From a virus, in the IMG/VR virus record IMGVR_UViG_3300034198_024209, positions 24,650 to 88,649 of that record: DNA of 64,000 nt. One strand, written 5' to 3'. A model generated the notes under the pieces. That model was not told where the DNA came from. It made no database searches and saw only the letters and a list, made by a program, of their open reading frames with translations. The stretch's first letter is position 1. Each line of letters starts with the position of its first letter. Position numbers and translations under genes: made by a program. Positions 53,914-62,502 of this stretch are shown here, in pieces.

Positions 53914-55383
53914 ATGTCTCAGTTGATAGACGACAAAGAAATAAAATCTCTACTATCTCCAGTAGAGTTTGGTTCTTTTATGTTGTCCCCTGGAGAAAGT
54001 TCTAGAAGTGTATATAGCGGTATACCTTCTCACGATAAGTCAAAGATGTGGGACTTCTCGATCACTGAAGACGGCAGCGGCAACAGATTATTGTCTTTCT
54101 TGGTAAACAATAGAGCGGTTAATTTTCGCTTAGCAGAACCAGAGAAATTAGGTGGATCAATATCAGCAACAAGATTGCCAGATACAGAATCCGGGGACTT
54201 TGGTGTCGGTGGAAACTCATTTAAAGGACGAGCTCAGATACACAAGTCTTCTCCCTCAAAAGTTGTAGGAACTTTCCAAACTGGAAAGAACAATATGACT
54301 TTTGAACTTTCAAAGTCTTCCGAAAATGGGGATAGTTGGACTGTGCACCCTCGTAAACATCCTGACGCCAATATTAAAACATTTGTTAATACTATTCTAG
54401 AGAAAAATTTAAATAAATCCGTAAGTTTAAGAAAAAAAGCTTCTTATGATCTAAATAGAGTTTTAAAAGAGATTAAAATGGTTTCTCAAAAAACTAATCC
54501 AAATAATCCATTTGATACATCCTCGGTACTAGAAAAGTTAAAGCGCACAAAAATTCCAAGCATAGACACTATAACTTATCCATTGACTGGAGGCGTTAAA
54601 GCTCTGCCAGTTGCAGCCGGAATAGGTGCTGCTGTAATGGGGTTAAAAAATTTGGGACAAAAAGCTCTTGGTAAAGATTCTCCATCTATGGTTAGAGATT
54701 TATTAACCGGAGCTGCATTAGGTGGTGGCGGATCAGCTTTGTTTCAATTTCTTGGTTCTCCCAATAGTCCAATAATGACTAAATTAGATAAACAATTGAT
54801 GTCACAAAATATGGACGTCAATAAACCAATGGTGTTTCAGGAAAAATTATTTAAAGCTCCTAATTATCTAGAGATGCTAAGCAACAAAAATGCGGCCAAA
54901 CAAAAAATAGATGATAAAGTTGCGGTAATAAAAAAAGAAGACGGAGAATATATACTGTACACAAAAGACGGTAAAAAAGTTCTGGGTAGGCATTCAACCA
55001 GACAAAAGGCGATAAAGCAGGAGTATGCAATCCAAAAAAGCCAAGAAAGGAACAAGCTTGCTTTCGGTACAGGTAATCAGGTCGTTGACTTAATAGCTCT
55101 TCAAAGTATTCTAGGTGCAGATCCAAGCTTAACCCAGGGGGACAGGAACGTATTAATACAACAAGCTAGAAGAGCTATGCAATCTTCTGGAGGAAGAGCC
55201 TCAGTTGGATCTTTACAGAGTATGGGGTTGGGTATGCTTGCTGGATATATAATGTCAAAGGTTATGGGTTTCGGTGGCATGGGCACTATTGTATCTAGTG
55301 CAATCGGTGGCGCAATAGGAAGCACATTTGGTGGTAGAAAAAATGGACCACAATTTAACTCAAAAGGTTATTATACTTATTAA
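53914..55383 (+). CDS. Probable internal virion protein (489 aa)
   Basis: The N-terminal 170 residues are beta-rich (FMLSPGESSRSVYSG). Internal KKAS (near 172) and NKLAFG (near 384) motifs lie at the ends of hydrophilic segments. Three Gly/Ala hydrophobic stretches follow (VKALPVAAGIGAAVMGL; LLTGAALGGGGSALFQFL; C-terminal IVSSAIGGAIGSTFGG). No catalytic motif is seen. Confidence 0.6.
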   Translation: MSQLIDDKEIKSLLSPVEFGSFMLSPGESSRSVYSGIPSHDKSKMWDFSITEDGSGNRLLSFLVNNRAVNFRLAEPEKLGGSISATRLPDTESGDFGVGGNSFKGRAQIHKSSPSKVVGTFQTGKNNMTFELSKSSENGDSWTVHPRKHPDANIKTFVNTILEKNLNKSVSLRKKASYDLNRVLKEIKMVSQKTNPNNPFDTSSVLEKLKRTKIPSIDTITYPLTGGVKALPVAAGIGAAVMGLKNLGQKALGKDSPSMVRDLLTGAALGGGGSALFQFLGSPNSPIMTKLDKQLMSQNMDVNKPMVFQEKLFKAPNYLEMLSNKNAAKQKIDDKVAVIKKEDGEYILYTKDGKKVLGRHSTRQKAIKQEYAIQKSQERNKLAFGTGNQVVDLIALQSILGADPSLTQGDRNVLIQQARRAMQSSGGRASVGSLQSMGLGMLAGYIMSKVMGFGGMGTIVSSAIGGAIGSTFGGRKNGPQFNSKGYYTY

Positions 55384-55387
55384 ATAT

Positions 55388-55771
55388 ATGAATAAAATTG
55401 CCAAACAAATTATAGAAGAAGATAACAAGACTCAATGCTATAGATCAATTAAATTAGGTTTTTGTAAAATATTGAGTGAAAAAGGTTTCACTCCAAAAGA
55501 AGCAAATAAAATGCTGTCCAAAGTGGCCTTAGACCCAGTTGGTCTAGCCAAGGAATATGCACTGCTTTTAACTGGTGCTGGCGCTTTAACTGGCGTTGGG
55601 ACTGCAATGCTTAGAGATAAAATGGAAAAAGCTGTGAAAGGTACCGAGACTCAGGACATAAAAGCTACAAAAGCCAAAGTTGATGCGTATAAAAAAATGA
55701 TACAGAACTTTAGAGATGAAAAAAACTTGAATACGCAAAAAGAAGAGTTAGATACTAGTGGTTTAATCTAA
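55388..55771 (+). CDS. Small virion-type protein (127 aa)
   Basis: The start at 55388 (MNKIAKQIIEEDNK) is chosen because the in-frame ATG at 55328 lies within the previous gene. It has RSIKLGFCKILSE near residue 20, SKVALDPVG near 45, then a Gly/Ala hydrophobic segment (ALLLTGAGALTGVGTAML). The layout matches neighbouring proteins. Confidence 0.6.
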   Translation: MNKIAKQIIEEDNKTQCYRSIKLGFCKILSEKGFTPKEANKMLSKVALDPVGLAKEYALLLTGAGALTGVGTAMLRDKMEKAVKGTETQDIKATKAKVDAYKKMIQNFRDEKNLNTQKEELDTSGLI

Positions 55772-55773
55772 GT

Positions 55774-56268
55774 ATGAGCAAAATAACAAACAATAAGAAG
55801 ACACAAGACCCAGTAGACGAAATAGACGAAAAAGATTTTCCAGAAGAAATTAGAGAGGCGCTAACAGTAATTGTTGGAAATAGGCCAAAGTCATTTGATG
55901 AAGAATTCACGCCAAATCCACAAGCTGCTCCGAACTTTAAGGGAGCTGCGTTTGCTGGCAAAAGCTCTCAAGAGGAATTCGTCAAAAAAAAGGACCCTAT
56001 TGAGAAATTTGTCAAATTCACAAATAACCAGATTTTTTTATTAGATATAACTCAAAAATCAGACCTAGAGAAATACGAACAAATATTAGATCTAGTTTTC
56101 GATCCAGAGAGTGGAGTCCAGTTAGTGGAACCGATTAAAGAGCCGCATTATTTATTGGATCAATCAGCCTCTCAGGGCTTCAGAGCTTTAATAACTATAA
56201 AAACAACTAAACCGATAGAGTGCTACAAAAAGAGTGGCACCGGATATACTGTTGTTAAAAAGAAATAA
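55774..56268 (+). CDS. Hypothetical protein (164 aa)
   Basis: Acidic, with a disordered first third (KKTQDPVDEIDEKDFPEE) and a beta-rich C-terminal half. It begins 2 bases after the previous gene. No family is recognised. Confidence 0.6.
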   Translation: MSKITNNKKTQDPVDEIDEKDFPEEIREALTVIVGNRPKSFDEEFTPNPQAAPNFKGAAFAGKSSQEEFVKKKDPIEKFVKFTNNQIFLLDITQKSDLEKYEQILDLVFDPESGVQLVEPIKEPHYLLDQSASQGFRALITIKTTKPIECYKKSGTGYTVVKKK

Positions 56269-56314
56269 CTTTATTGAAATGAACAAAGTTTAAATATAAA
56301 ATATACTTTAAATT

Positions 56315-57346
56315 ATGAGAAAAGAAGCAGCACCAGTACCGGGATTAACATTAGATATGTTAAAAGATAGTTTATCTAGACACGCATTGCCAGCAGCAGG
56401 AATTGGTGCTGGATTGGCTGGAGTGGCGCATATCCTTGCACTAAAAAAAAGACAAGAGGAAGCAAATAAAAAGAAGCAAGACGCAGACACCATCGTGATA
56501 GAGGTTCCATCCAAAACGGCTACTCCAGAGTTTGGACAATATTTCTGGGACGCTCCACTCGCTGTAGGTTCTGCGTTAGCTGGTGGTGGTGCTGGATACG
56601 CAATCGTAAATAATATATTAAAGAAACAAAGGCAGAAACAGTTAGACAACGAACTTGAATCACTCAAAAAACAATATGCTGACTACATGTCCCAGCAAAT
56701 GTCTGTCGATTCAAAGACAGCAGAGTATCCAGTGTTAGATGGTTTGATTTTATCTATCGCTGATAAAGTTCATGATACGCCTCCAGAAGATTACAGAAAA
56801 AGCGCTGCACAAAATTTAATAAAAAAAGCTAGCCCCGCAGATCCGGTAGGAAGAGAAACACTTGGAACAATGTTAACGAGTTTGCCTGGAGTCGCTGCGT
56901 TACTAGCTGGAATAGGGGCTCATAGCTATTATTACAATAGACAGAAAAACATAGATAGAGCTATCGAAAAAGAGGAGGCATCTGAAATGAAGAGTGCTCC
57001 AAAGTTTATAAAAATAGTCTCTAAGCCAGTGCAGCAAGAACCTGAACAAGAGTTATTAACAAAAGGAGCTTCAACGTCAATTTTAGATACAATTGATAAA
57101 GTTGTTAACCCTGAGTCTAATTTGAGTAGCCATGATCAAAATCCACAGGAAAAGGCTAGAGAAAGCAGAAGAGGTAACCCAGTAGTGTCAAACGAAGATA
57201 TTCAAAAAATTGATGATAACACCATGTTTATGACTACTGACTCTGGCAATATTCAATTAGATGCGCTCGATCCAGAAGCTCTAGCAAAACTTGAAAAATA
57301 CAAAAAAAGAATACTTGAGAGTTTTGCAGTAGGTTTTAATTCTTAA
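56315..57346 (+). CDS. Multi-span internal virion-type protein with repeated K-x-A motifs (343 aa)
   Basis: Three hydrophobic Gly/Ala segments (about residues 27-48, 77-98 and 190-212) alternate with charged coiled-coil parts. K-x-A sites precede or follow each block: SKTATPEFG, SKTAEYPV, IKKASPADP and TKGASTSIL. It lies immediately upstream of the RNA polymerase beta fragment. A DNA-ejection or polymerase-delivery role is inferred from architecture and neighbours. Confidence 0.6.
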   Translation: MRKEAAPVPGLTLDMLKDSLSRHALPAAGIGAGLAGVAHILALKKRQEEANKKKQDADTIVIEVPSKTATPEFGQYFWDAPLAVGSALAGGGAGYAIVNNILKKQRQKQLDNELESLKKQYADYMSQQMSVDSKTAEYPVLDGLILSIADKVHDTPPEDYRKSAAQNLIKKASPADPVGRETLGTMLTSLPGVAALLAGIGAHSYYYNRQKNIDRAIEKEEASEMKSAPKFIKIVSKPVQQEPEQELLTKGASTSILDTIDKVVNPESNLSSHDQNPQEKARESRRGNPVVSNEDIQKIDDNTMFMTTDSGNIQLDALDPEALAKLEKYKKRILESFAVGFNS

Positions 57347-57356
57347 TATTAATTAA

Positions 57357-58808
57357 ATGGTAATACAAGAACCCAAAGGAATAAAACTTAGGGGATTCGA
57401 TAATCCATCCTCCCTTAGACAAGATATCTTGGATAGGGTCTTATCTGCTTATCAAAATAGGTTTCCATTAGAGAATGACAAAGTAAGAATAGAGGCATCT
57501 GATATAAGGTATGAACTAAAGAAGCCCTTTTCATTGTCTGATGAAAAAAGGGCGTTATTGATGGGGGACAAACTATCTGTTCCTCTTTACGGTAAGGTAT
57601 CGCTGATAGATAAAAAAAATAATGAAGTATTAGACCAATTTAATGGGGTGCTTACGAGAGTTCCATGGATGACACACAGAGGGACGTTCATAAATGGAGG
57701 CAGTGAATATAGCTTGGTTGCGGGTCAACAAAGACTTAAGCCTGGAGTATACGCTAGAAGGAAAGATAATGGAGAACTAGAAAGTCACGTAAATACTGTA
57801 GCTGGTACTGGATCTGGCATGAGAATATTCATGGAACCAGAAACAGGCGTATATAGAGTTATGATAGGCAAAAGCAGGATCAAGCTCTATCCAGTCTTAA
57901 AAGGAATGGGAATAGATGACGACCAAATAATGAAATATTGGGGTCCTGAAATTCTGGATGTAAATAAGGGGCAAGATGATGATAGGTCTTTCTATAAGTT
58001 TTATGACAAGCTAATGGGCAGAAAAGCAAATCCAGATGCAGACGATAAAGCAAAATTAAAGGACCTTATTTCAGAGTTAAATAAATCAGAGATAGATCCG
58101 GAGGTTGGACAAAGAACTCTTGGCACTAGTGACAAAAATCTTTCTCCAATGATGATGCTCAGGGCTAGTCAAAAACTACTCAATATTCAAAAAGGCTTAG
58201 AAGATGAGGACGATAGAGATAGTATGGCAAACAAAAATTTTGTTGGGCCAGAAGATCTTTTTTCCGAGAGAGTGTCCAAAGACACAGGAAAGTTAGCGTC
58301 TACGTTATTATATAAATCTACATACAACAGAACTCTCAAGGGGTTGCGTGCTGGATATTTTTCTCCACAACTTGAAGGACTTATTGTCGGAAATAGTCTA
58401 AGCAATCACATCGCGGGAATTAATCCTCTTGAGATATATGATTACCAAAAGAGAGTTGTCCAAACAGGAGAAGGAGCTATTACATCTTCCGACGCAATAC
58501 CTATATCGAGTAGAAATGTTTCACCGAGTCAGGTAATGGTTATAGATCCGATAAGAAGCTCTGAATCCAAAAATATTGGCGTTGATCAACGCTTTTCTAT
58601 GGTAGCAAGAAAAGGCAATGACGGTAATATATATTTCCCAGTACAAAATGTAAAAACTGGAAAAAAAGAATATATTAATGCAATTAAGATGAGCCAGTCA
58701 GTTGTTGCTTTTCCTGAAGCTAGAAAACTTTTTACGCAGCCACCTCAGTCAAATATTGTTCAACAGCAGGCAGCTACTGACGCTACCCAATATTTGAACT
58801 TTAAATAA
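57357..58808 (+). CDS. RNA polymerase beta subunit, N-terminal fragment (split RpoB-like)
   Basis: The 483 residues align with the N-terminal half of RpoB: LYGKVSLIDKK near 78, GTFINGGSEYSLVAGQQRLK with PGVY (109-132, compare FIINGTERVIVSQLxRSPGV), EDEDDRDSMANKNF (282-295, compare DDxDHxxNxR), and SRNVSPSQVMVIDPIRSSES with KNIG (385-408, compare RDVHPSHYGRxCPIETPEGxNIG). The catalytic C-terminal half of beta is missing and the gene ends cleanly, so beta is split as in phiKZ-type phage polymerases. Location among structural genes favours a virion-packaged enzyme. Confidence 0.85.
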   Translation: MVIQEPKGIKLRGFDNPSSLRQDILDRVLSAYQNRFPLENDKVRIEASDIRYELKKPFSLSDEKRALLMGDKLSVPLYGKVSLIDKKNNEVLDQFNGVLTRVPWMTHRGTFINGGSEYSLVAGQQRLKPGVYARRKDNGELESHVNTVAGTGSGMRIFMEPETGVYRVMIGKSRIKLYPVLKGMGIDDDQIMKYWGPEILDVNKGQDDDRSFYKFYDKLMGRKANPDADDKAKLKDLISELNKSEIDPEVGQRTLGTSDKNLSPMMMLRASQKLLNIQKGLEDEDDRDSMANKNFVGPEDLFSERVSKDTGKLASTLLYKSTYNRTLKGLRAGYFSPQLEGLIVGNSLSNHIAGINPLEIYDYQKRVVQTGEGAITSSDAIPISSRNVSPSQVMVIDPIRSSESKNIGVDQRFSMVARKGNDGNIYFPVQNVKTGKKEYINAIKMSQSVVAFPEARKLFTQPPQSNIVQQQAATDATQYLNFK

Positions 58809-59811
58809 GTTGTCCTACACGCCTGTAGCAACTTTCGTCATCGTAGAAACAGTAGTGTTTTGTATACCAATATAAAAACTGCTGCTGTTTAAATTTGTTA
58901 AACCAAGTGTCTATATTTATGGCTCTTATTATGTCTGCAAGATGTAATAGTCTATATGTAACCCAATGATATTCTGGATTCCCCCAAGAAACGATTGGTT
59001 TATTGTGCATCATTGCTTCAAACCCTGCTCCAGTATTTGCTAAGAATACGCACCTTGCCTTAGGTAAAAAATCATGAATACTTAAATTACCTGTATATAC
59101 CTTTACCAAAGGAGATAATTTTTCTAGCTCATTTTTTATATATTCTCCAAATCCTCCAGTCATAGGTTCATCAGATCCATTAACATATGGATGAAGTTTC
59201 ACTATGATGTCTCTACTTGGATCTACTCTAGCTAATTCACGAACAACGTTCTCTACTTTTTCTTTGTATGACCCAAAGTCGTGTCTTTTTACGACTTCAT
59301 CTCCGTAGCATTGGCCAGCTATTAAATAGTAATCATCTTCTTCTATTGTTTGCTCTACTGGGTTAAATAATTTATACCATTTATTTGGCCTTAAATTTAT
59401 CCATCTCTTTACTTCGGTAGAGTAAAAATTATTTACCTCTTCTTCGTTAAAAATATCAAAAGCTGGTTTTTCGTAGGTGATAGATGAGTATGGCCCATAT
59501 CCAAGTGGATCTAATGTTGTGTATCCCCTCTCTGGAACAGTAGGTTTAAAAAATAAATTTTTCTTAGCTTTCACTACGTCTCCAACTATTTGAGATATGT
59601 CTGTGTGGTTGTATATACAGATATCTATGTCGTGTCCATGTATGTCAAACCTATACTGTCCAACTCCATCGAACCCACTGTATTTAAATTTATTGTGCGT
59701 AAGCACATTGAACCCATGATTAAAGAAAGCTTTTACCATGTTTACGACTGGAATAGACCAGTCCACTTTCATGTCACTATATTTATACGGCCAAAATAAT
59801 ACGTTCTTCAT
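58801..59811 (-). CDS. Capsule-type glycosyltransferase (KpsC/KpsS-like)
   Basis: The 336-residue protein resembles the capsule polysaccharide synthesis family with GT-B character: N-terminal VLFWPYKYSD, then DIIVKLHPYVNG, LVKVYTGNLSIHDFLPKARC, and VFLANTGAGFEAMMHNKPIV followed by SWGNPEY. It may add sugar to host surface or phage structures. It is on the minus strand, unlike its neighbours, overlaps the polymerase gene end-to-end by 8 bases and lies beside a minus-strand tRNA, suggesting insertion as a cassette. Confidence 0.8.
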   Translation of the reverse strand: MKNVLFWPYKYSDMKVDWSIPVVNMVKAFFNHGFNVLTHNKFKYSGFDGVGQYRFDIHGHDIDICIYNHTDISQIVGDVVKAKKNLFFKPTVPERGYTTLDPLGYGPYSSITYEKPAFDIFNEEEVNNFYSTEVKRWINLRPNKWYKLFNPVEQTIEEDDYYLIAGQCYGDEVVKRHDFGSYKEKVENVVRELARVDPSRDIIVKLHPYVNGSDEPMTGGFGEYIKNELEKLSPLVKVYTGNLSIHDFLPKARCVFLANTGAGFEAMMHNKPIVSWGNPEYHWVTYRLLHLADIIRAINIDTWFNKFKQQQFLYWYTKHYCFYDDESCYRRVGQLI

Positions 59812-59829
59812 TTTGATTGTTGTTGTGCT

Positions 59830-59899
59830 GCCCCCCTAGGACTCGAACCTAGAAAATACCGGTTCAAAGCCGGTTGGGTCTACCATTCCCCCAGGGGGC
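59830..59899 (-). tRNA. tRNA-Gln (UUG)
   Basis: Reading the minus strand: acceptor gccccct/ggggggc, anticodon stem accgg/ccggt around ctttgaa giving UUG, and T-arm ctagg-ttcgagt-cctag. Discriminator is A, no CCA encoded. The D-stem is short (3 bp). It is upstream of and co-oriented with the glycosyltransferase gene. Confidence 0.93.
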
Positions 59900-60056
59900 A
59901 CTGGTGGTGATAAGAGACCATATCAGTTATGTAGAAAAAGTCAATAGGGTCTCCAAAAAATAGGTGTTTTTAGCCATAATACATTGATAGGAAATATTCT
60001 AGGATACAAACCTATCGGATCCCTAAAAAGATTTAAAAAAGTGTCCCAAAAATAAT

Positions 60057-60106
60057 AGCTGGCGCTAACAAAGAATCAGCCAGTGGCAAAACTCGATTCT
60101 TTTTTT
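60057..60106 (+). promoter_or_regulatory. Candidate H-type pseudoknot leader
   Basis: Stem 1 pairs ctggc (60059-60063) with gccag (60079-60083). Stem 2 pairs aaagaatc (60070-60077), located in the loop of stem 1, with gattcttt (60095-60102), followed by a T-run. This interlocked order is an H-type pseudoknot, or two alternative stems of which the second is terminator-like. It ends 15-19 bases before the ATG at 60121. The rest of 59900-60120 is AT-rich and divergent to the minus-strand unit; I see no clear promoter in it. Confidence 0.45.
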
Positions 60107-60120
60107 ACATACAACCCAAA

Positions 60121-60498
60121 ATGAAAAGAACAATAAAAAAACTAGCAAAATACACAACCAAAGTAATTGTTATTAACACGTTAATTACGTTGGTAGCAGT
60201 ATCGGCTGTACTGTATACGTACAGCATTCACGAAGAGCAAAAAAACAAGGAGTTATCAGTAAGGTTTTCTGAGGCTCTTATCGTAGCAAAGACAGATCCG
60301 AGTCTTCCAATCTCTGGTATGGACCAATTTAATCCAGATCAAAAGTTGGCAATACAAACAGTAAAACAAACCGCAAGTGAGCAATCGTCAACGGTAAGGA
60401 AACTTAAAAGTATGTATGTATACTGCAAACAAAAAGCGGTAGATATATATGAAGAAGTTAAAAACTACTTAGATGAAAAAACTAAAAGCAATTCTTGA
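60121..60498 (+). CDS. Single-span membrane protein (125 aa)
   Basis: A basic N-terminus (MKRTIKKLAKYTTK) is followed by a membrane segment (VIVINTLITLVAVSAVLYTY), then a soluble helical tail. The N-terminal KKLAK resembles the K-L-A signature of head proteins but may be chance. No family is recognised. Confidence 0.65.
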   Translation: MKRTIKKLAKYTTKVIVINTLITLVAVSAVLYTYSIHEEQKNKELSVRFSEALIVAKTDPSLPISGMDQFNPDQKLAIQTVKQTASEQSSTVRKLKSMYVYCKQKAVDIYEEVKNYLDEKTKSNS

Positions 60499-60634
60499 TA
60501 CGGCTCTACATTTGATGTTCCCATACAGGGAACCCTCTCATAGGGGGTTGTCTCTGTATACATTCAACACCGAAACATGGATTGATCAAATTACCAGAAA
60601 CGGTAATCTTGAGAAATACATAACAAACAAATGA
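60473..60634 (+). CDS. Small hypothetical protein (53 aa)
   Basis: It starts inside the previous gene (ATGAAAAAACTA) and ends 1 base before the next. The product MKKLKAILDTALHLMFPYRE is basic at the N-terminus. Close packing on both sides supports it. Confidence 0.5.
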   Translation: MKKLKAILDTALHLMFPYREPSHRGLSLYTFNTETWIDQITRNGNLEKYITNK

Positions 60635-60635
60635 A

Positions 60636-60839
60636 ATGAGCTTACCCCATCAACATTCCGTCGTGGACGCCATCACTAATGAGTTTGGCCATGAAACAGT
60701 TAGGAGATTGGTTCTCTGTTTAAAGGAGAACCATTCTGCGAAGTTCTATGGAGATGAGTCGATATACGACTTTATCTCTGGATATTGTGTCTCCGCCTTC
60801 GCAGATCTCTGTGAAGAGTATGGAGTCCAGATAAAGTAA
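60636..60839 (+). CDS. Hypothetical protein (67 aa)
   Basis: Helical and mildly acidic (ITNEFGHETVRRLVLCLKEN). A terminator follows. No family is recognised. Confidence 0.6.
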   Translation: MSLPHQHSVVDAITNEFGHETVRRLVLCLKENHSAKFYGDESIYDFISGYCVSAFADLCEEYGVQIK

Positions 60840-60846
60840 ATAATAT

Positions 60847-60891
60847 CTCATCCTCCCATCTTTATAAAAAAAAGATGGGAGGTGAGTTTTT
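60847..60891 (+). terminator. Rho-independent terminator
   Basis: A long stem, ctca-cctcccatcttt / aaagatgggagg-tgag with a one-base bulge, is followed by ttttta. An in-frame ATG at 60875 lies in the stem and is not used as a start here. Confidence 0.88.
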
Positions 60892-60913
60892 AGGAGCAAA
60901 ACAACAAAACAAA

Positions 60914-61345
60914 ATGACAACAAAAGAAAAAATAAGATCAGTATTGATGCACACAGTAGTGCTTATTCCATATGCAAGCCTAACAATAATTGCTGGATAT
61001 GTGTTAAATTTATGCAGCATTTATTTTAACATAGGAACAAAGGTTGGAATTATGTCTACTGTGTCAGGCATGATTATAGGAATCCTTATACCTATAGCAA
61101 TAGTTACGCTTAAACCAGAGCTTGGCAAAAAATATATGATGCCAAAGTTCTTCATAGTGGAATTTAGAAAACTGGTATATTTACAGATACCAGCAATTAT
61201 TATGTGGGGTATAATAATCTCATTTGCAAATACAACAGCATTTGCAATTTATATGACACTTAACGTATTCCTGCTGTCATCAATCTGGGCGGCTATGGAG
61301 CTGCTATGCGATATAAACGAAGATGAAGAAAATGAAACTATTTGA
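60914..61345 (+). CDS. Polytopic membrane protein (143 aa)
   Basis: About four membrane spans are visible (VVLIPYASLTIIAGYVLNL; VSGMIIGILIPIAIVTL; IPAIIMWGIIISFA; FAIYMTLNVFLLSSIWAA) with an acidic C-terminus. Start chosen at 60914 just after the terminator. No family is recognised; superinfection exclusion or holin-type roles are possible. Confidence 0.65.
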   Translation: MTTKEKIRSVLMHTVVLIPYASLTIIAGYVLNLCSIYFNIGTKVGIMSTVSGMIIGILIPIAIVTLKPELGKKYMMPKFFIVEFRKLVYLQIPAIIMWGIIISFANTTAFAIYMTLNVFLLSSIWAAMELLCDINEDEENETI

Positions 61346-61487
61346 AATTAGCTATAGACAGGAGCCTAATACAAATAAAATTAACAAGGCCATAAGATAT
61401 GCTGAATCTGATAGACATGCGGCATATCAATGGAGATCCGCAAACCCAAAATATCCAGTACAAATAGTGGGTATAAAAAGGTTATAA
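61332..61487 (+). CDS. Small basic protein (51 aa)
   Basis: It begins MKLFEISYRQEPNTNKINKA and contains ESDRHAAYQW. It overlaps the previous gene by 14 bases and is followed at once by a terminator. It resembles short phage ORFs that modify amino acid ends by chance; function unknown. Confidence 0.5.
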   Translation: MKLFEISYRQEPNTNKINKAIRYAESDRHAAYQWRSANPKYPVQIVGIKRL

Positions 61488-61490
61488 ATA

Positions 61491-61524
61491 AAAACGGGGT
61501 AAGTAATTTACCCCGTTTTTTTTA
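61491..61524 (+). terminator. Rho-independent terminator
   Basis: aaaacggggtaa pairs with ttaccccgtttt, loop gtaa, followed by tttttt. Confidence 0.94.
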
Positions 61525-61581
61525 TCTACCAGCTTTACAAATTGTAATAAATATAAAGATATGGTATTGTCTACTCTTTAA

Positions 61582-62475
61582 ATGAAGTCACACGAGAATT
61601 ACAAAATAAAAAAGTCTGAAGAAGACATATATACTAAATTCTTGCCTGATTTTACTCCAGAGCAATTAAAAGAAATGGGTGCATACAAAGAGGTATATGG
61701 CCCCAAGGATGCACCAAGATTAGCTAGTTTAGCGGCATGGCCAGAGCACTGGTACAACGAAGCAGATCCACATGGTTGGTTGCAGTGGTATAGCAGATAC
61801 TCGGGCGGAAGAAGGATAGATGACGACAAAAGACAAATAAAAAGATGGTTGGCATTTAAGGCAAGGCACGGAGGAAAAGCGTTTACTGGTAATCCAACAC
61901 CTCGAAGAGCGTATGCATTAAGAAACTGGGCAATAGATCCTTTAAAACTTGTGGACGACCCAGAATCATTTAAAGTTGTTATGGACGAATATAAATTAAG
62001 GAAATATAATCAAAAAATGGATAAAGTTAGTTTTTTACCAAAGCAAGCCAAAGACGAAAAACCAGGTCTCTGGGCTAATATTAGAGCAAAGAGAAAAAGG
62101 GGCGAGCCACCAGCAAAACCTGGGGAAAAAGATTTTCCTGATAAGAAGCAATGGAGTAAGTTAACTAAACAGAGCGCTGAGATTTCGTTTTTACCTAAAG
62201 AAGCAAAATCACCAGCTTGGCAAAGATCCGAAGGTAAAAATTCGCAGGGAGGACTGAACGCCAAAGGTCGTGCAAGCTATAACAAACAAACTGGGGGGAA
62301 CTTAAAAGCTCCAGTTACTGAAAAAGACCCAAGTGGAAAAAGAGAAACAAGACAAAATAGTTTTTGTTCTAGAATGTGTGGGATGAAGAAAAGCAGAACT
62401 AGTTCAAAAACAAAGAACGATCCAGATAGCAGAATTAATAAAGCTCTTAGAAAATGGAGATGTAAATGTTCTTGA
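61582..62475 (+). CDS. Two-domain fusion: conserved phage domain plus DUF6321-like C-terminus (297 aa)
   Basis: Residues about 25-125 (DAPRLASLAAWPEHWYNEAD; GGRRIDDDKRQIKRWLAFKA; PTPRRAYALRNWAIDP) match a conserved phage domain otherwise seen alone. Residues about 210-297 (SPAWQRSEGKNSQGGLNAKG; LKAPVTEKDPSGKR; FCSRMCGMKK) match the DUF6321 type. The two are joined by a linker bearing VSFLPKQAK and ISFLPKEAK. Both domains are of unknown function. Linker duplication suggests processing or binding sites. Confidence 0.75.
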   Translation: MKSHENYKIKKSEEDIYTKFLPDFTPEQLKEMGAYKEVYGPKDAPRLASLAAWPEHWYNEADPHGWLQWYSRYSGGRRIDDDKRQIKRWLAFKARHGGKAFTGNPTPRRAYALRNWAIDPLKLVDDPESFKVVMDEYKLRKYNQKMDKVSFLPKQAKDEKPGLWANIRAKRKRGEPPAKPGEKDFPDKKQWSKLTKQSAEISFLPKEAKSPAWQRSEGKNSQGGLNAKGRASYNKQTGGNLKAPVTEKDPSGKRETRQNSFCSRMCGMKKSRTSSKTKNDPDSRINKALRKWRCKCS

Positions 62476-62502
62476 TTTGCAGTATTTTAATCTTAAATAT
62501 TC

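Noticed and set aside
57357-58808. phiKZ-like nucleus-forming phage
   Set aside because: A split beta subunit alone does not show this; no shell protein (chimallin) or tubulin is visible in the window.
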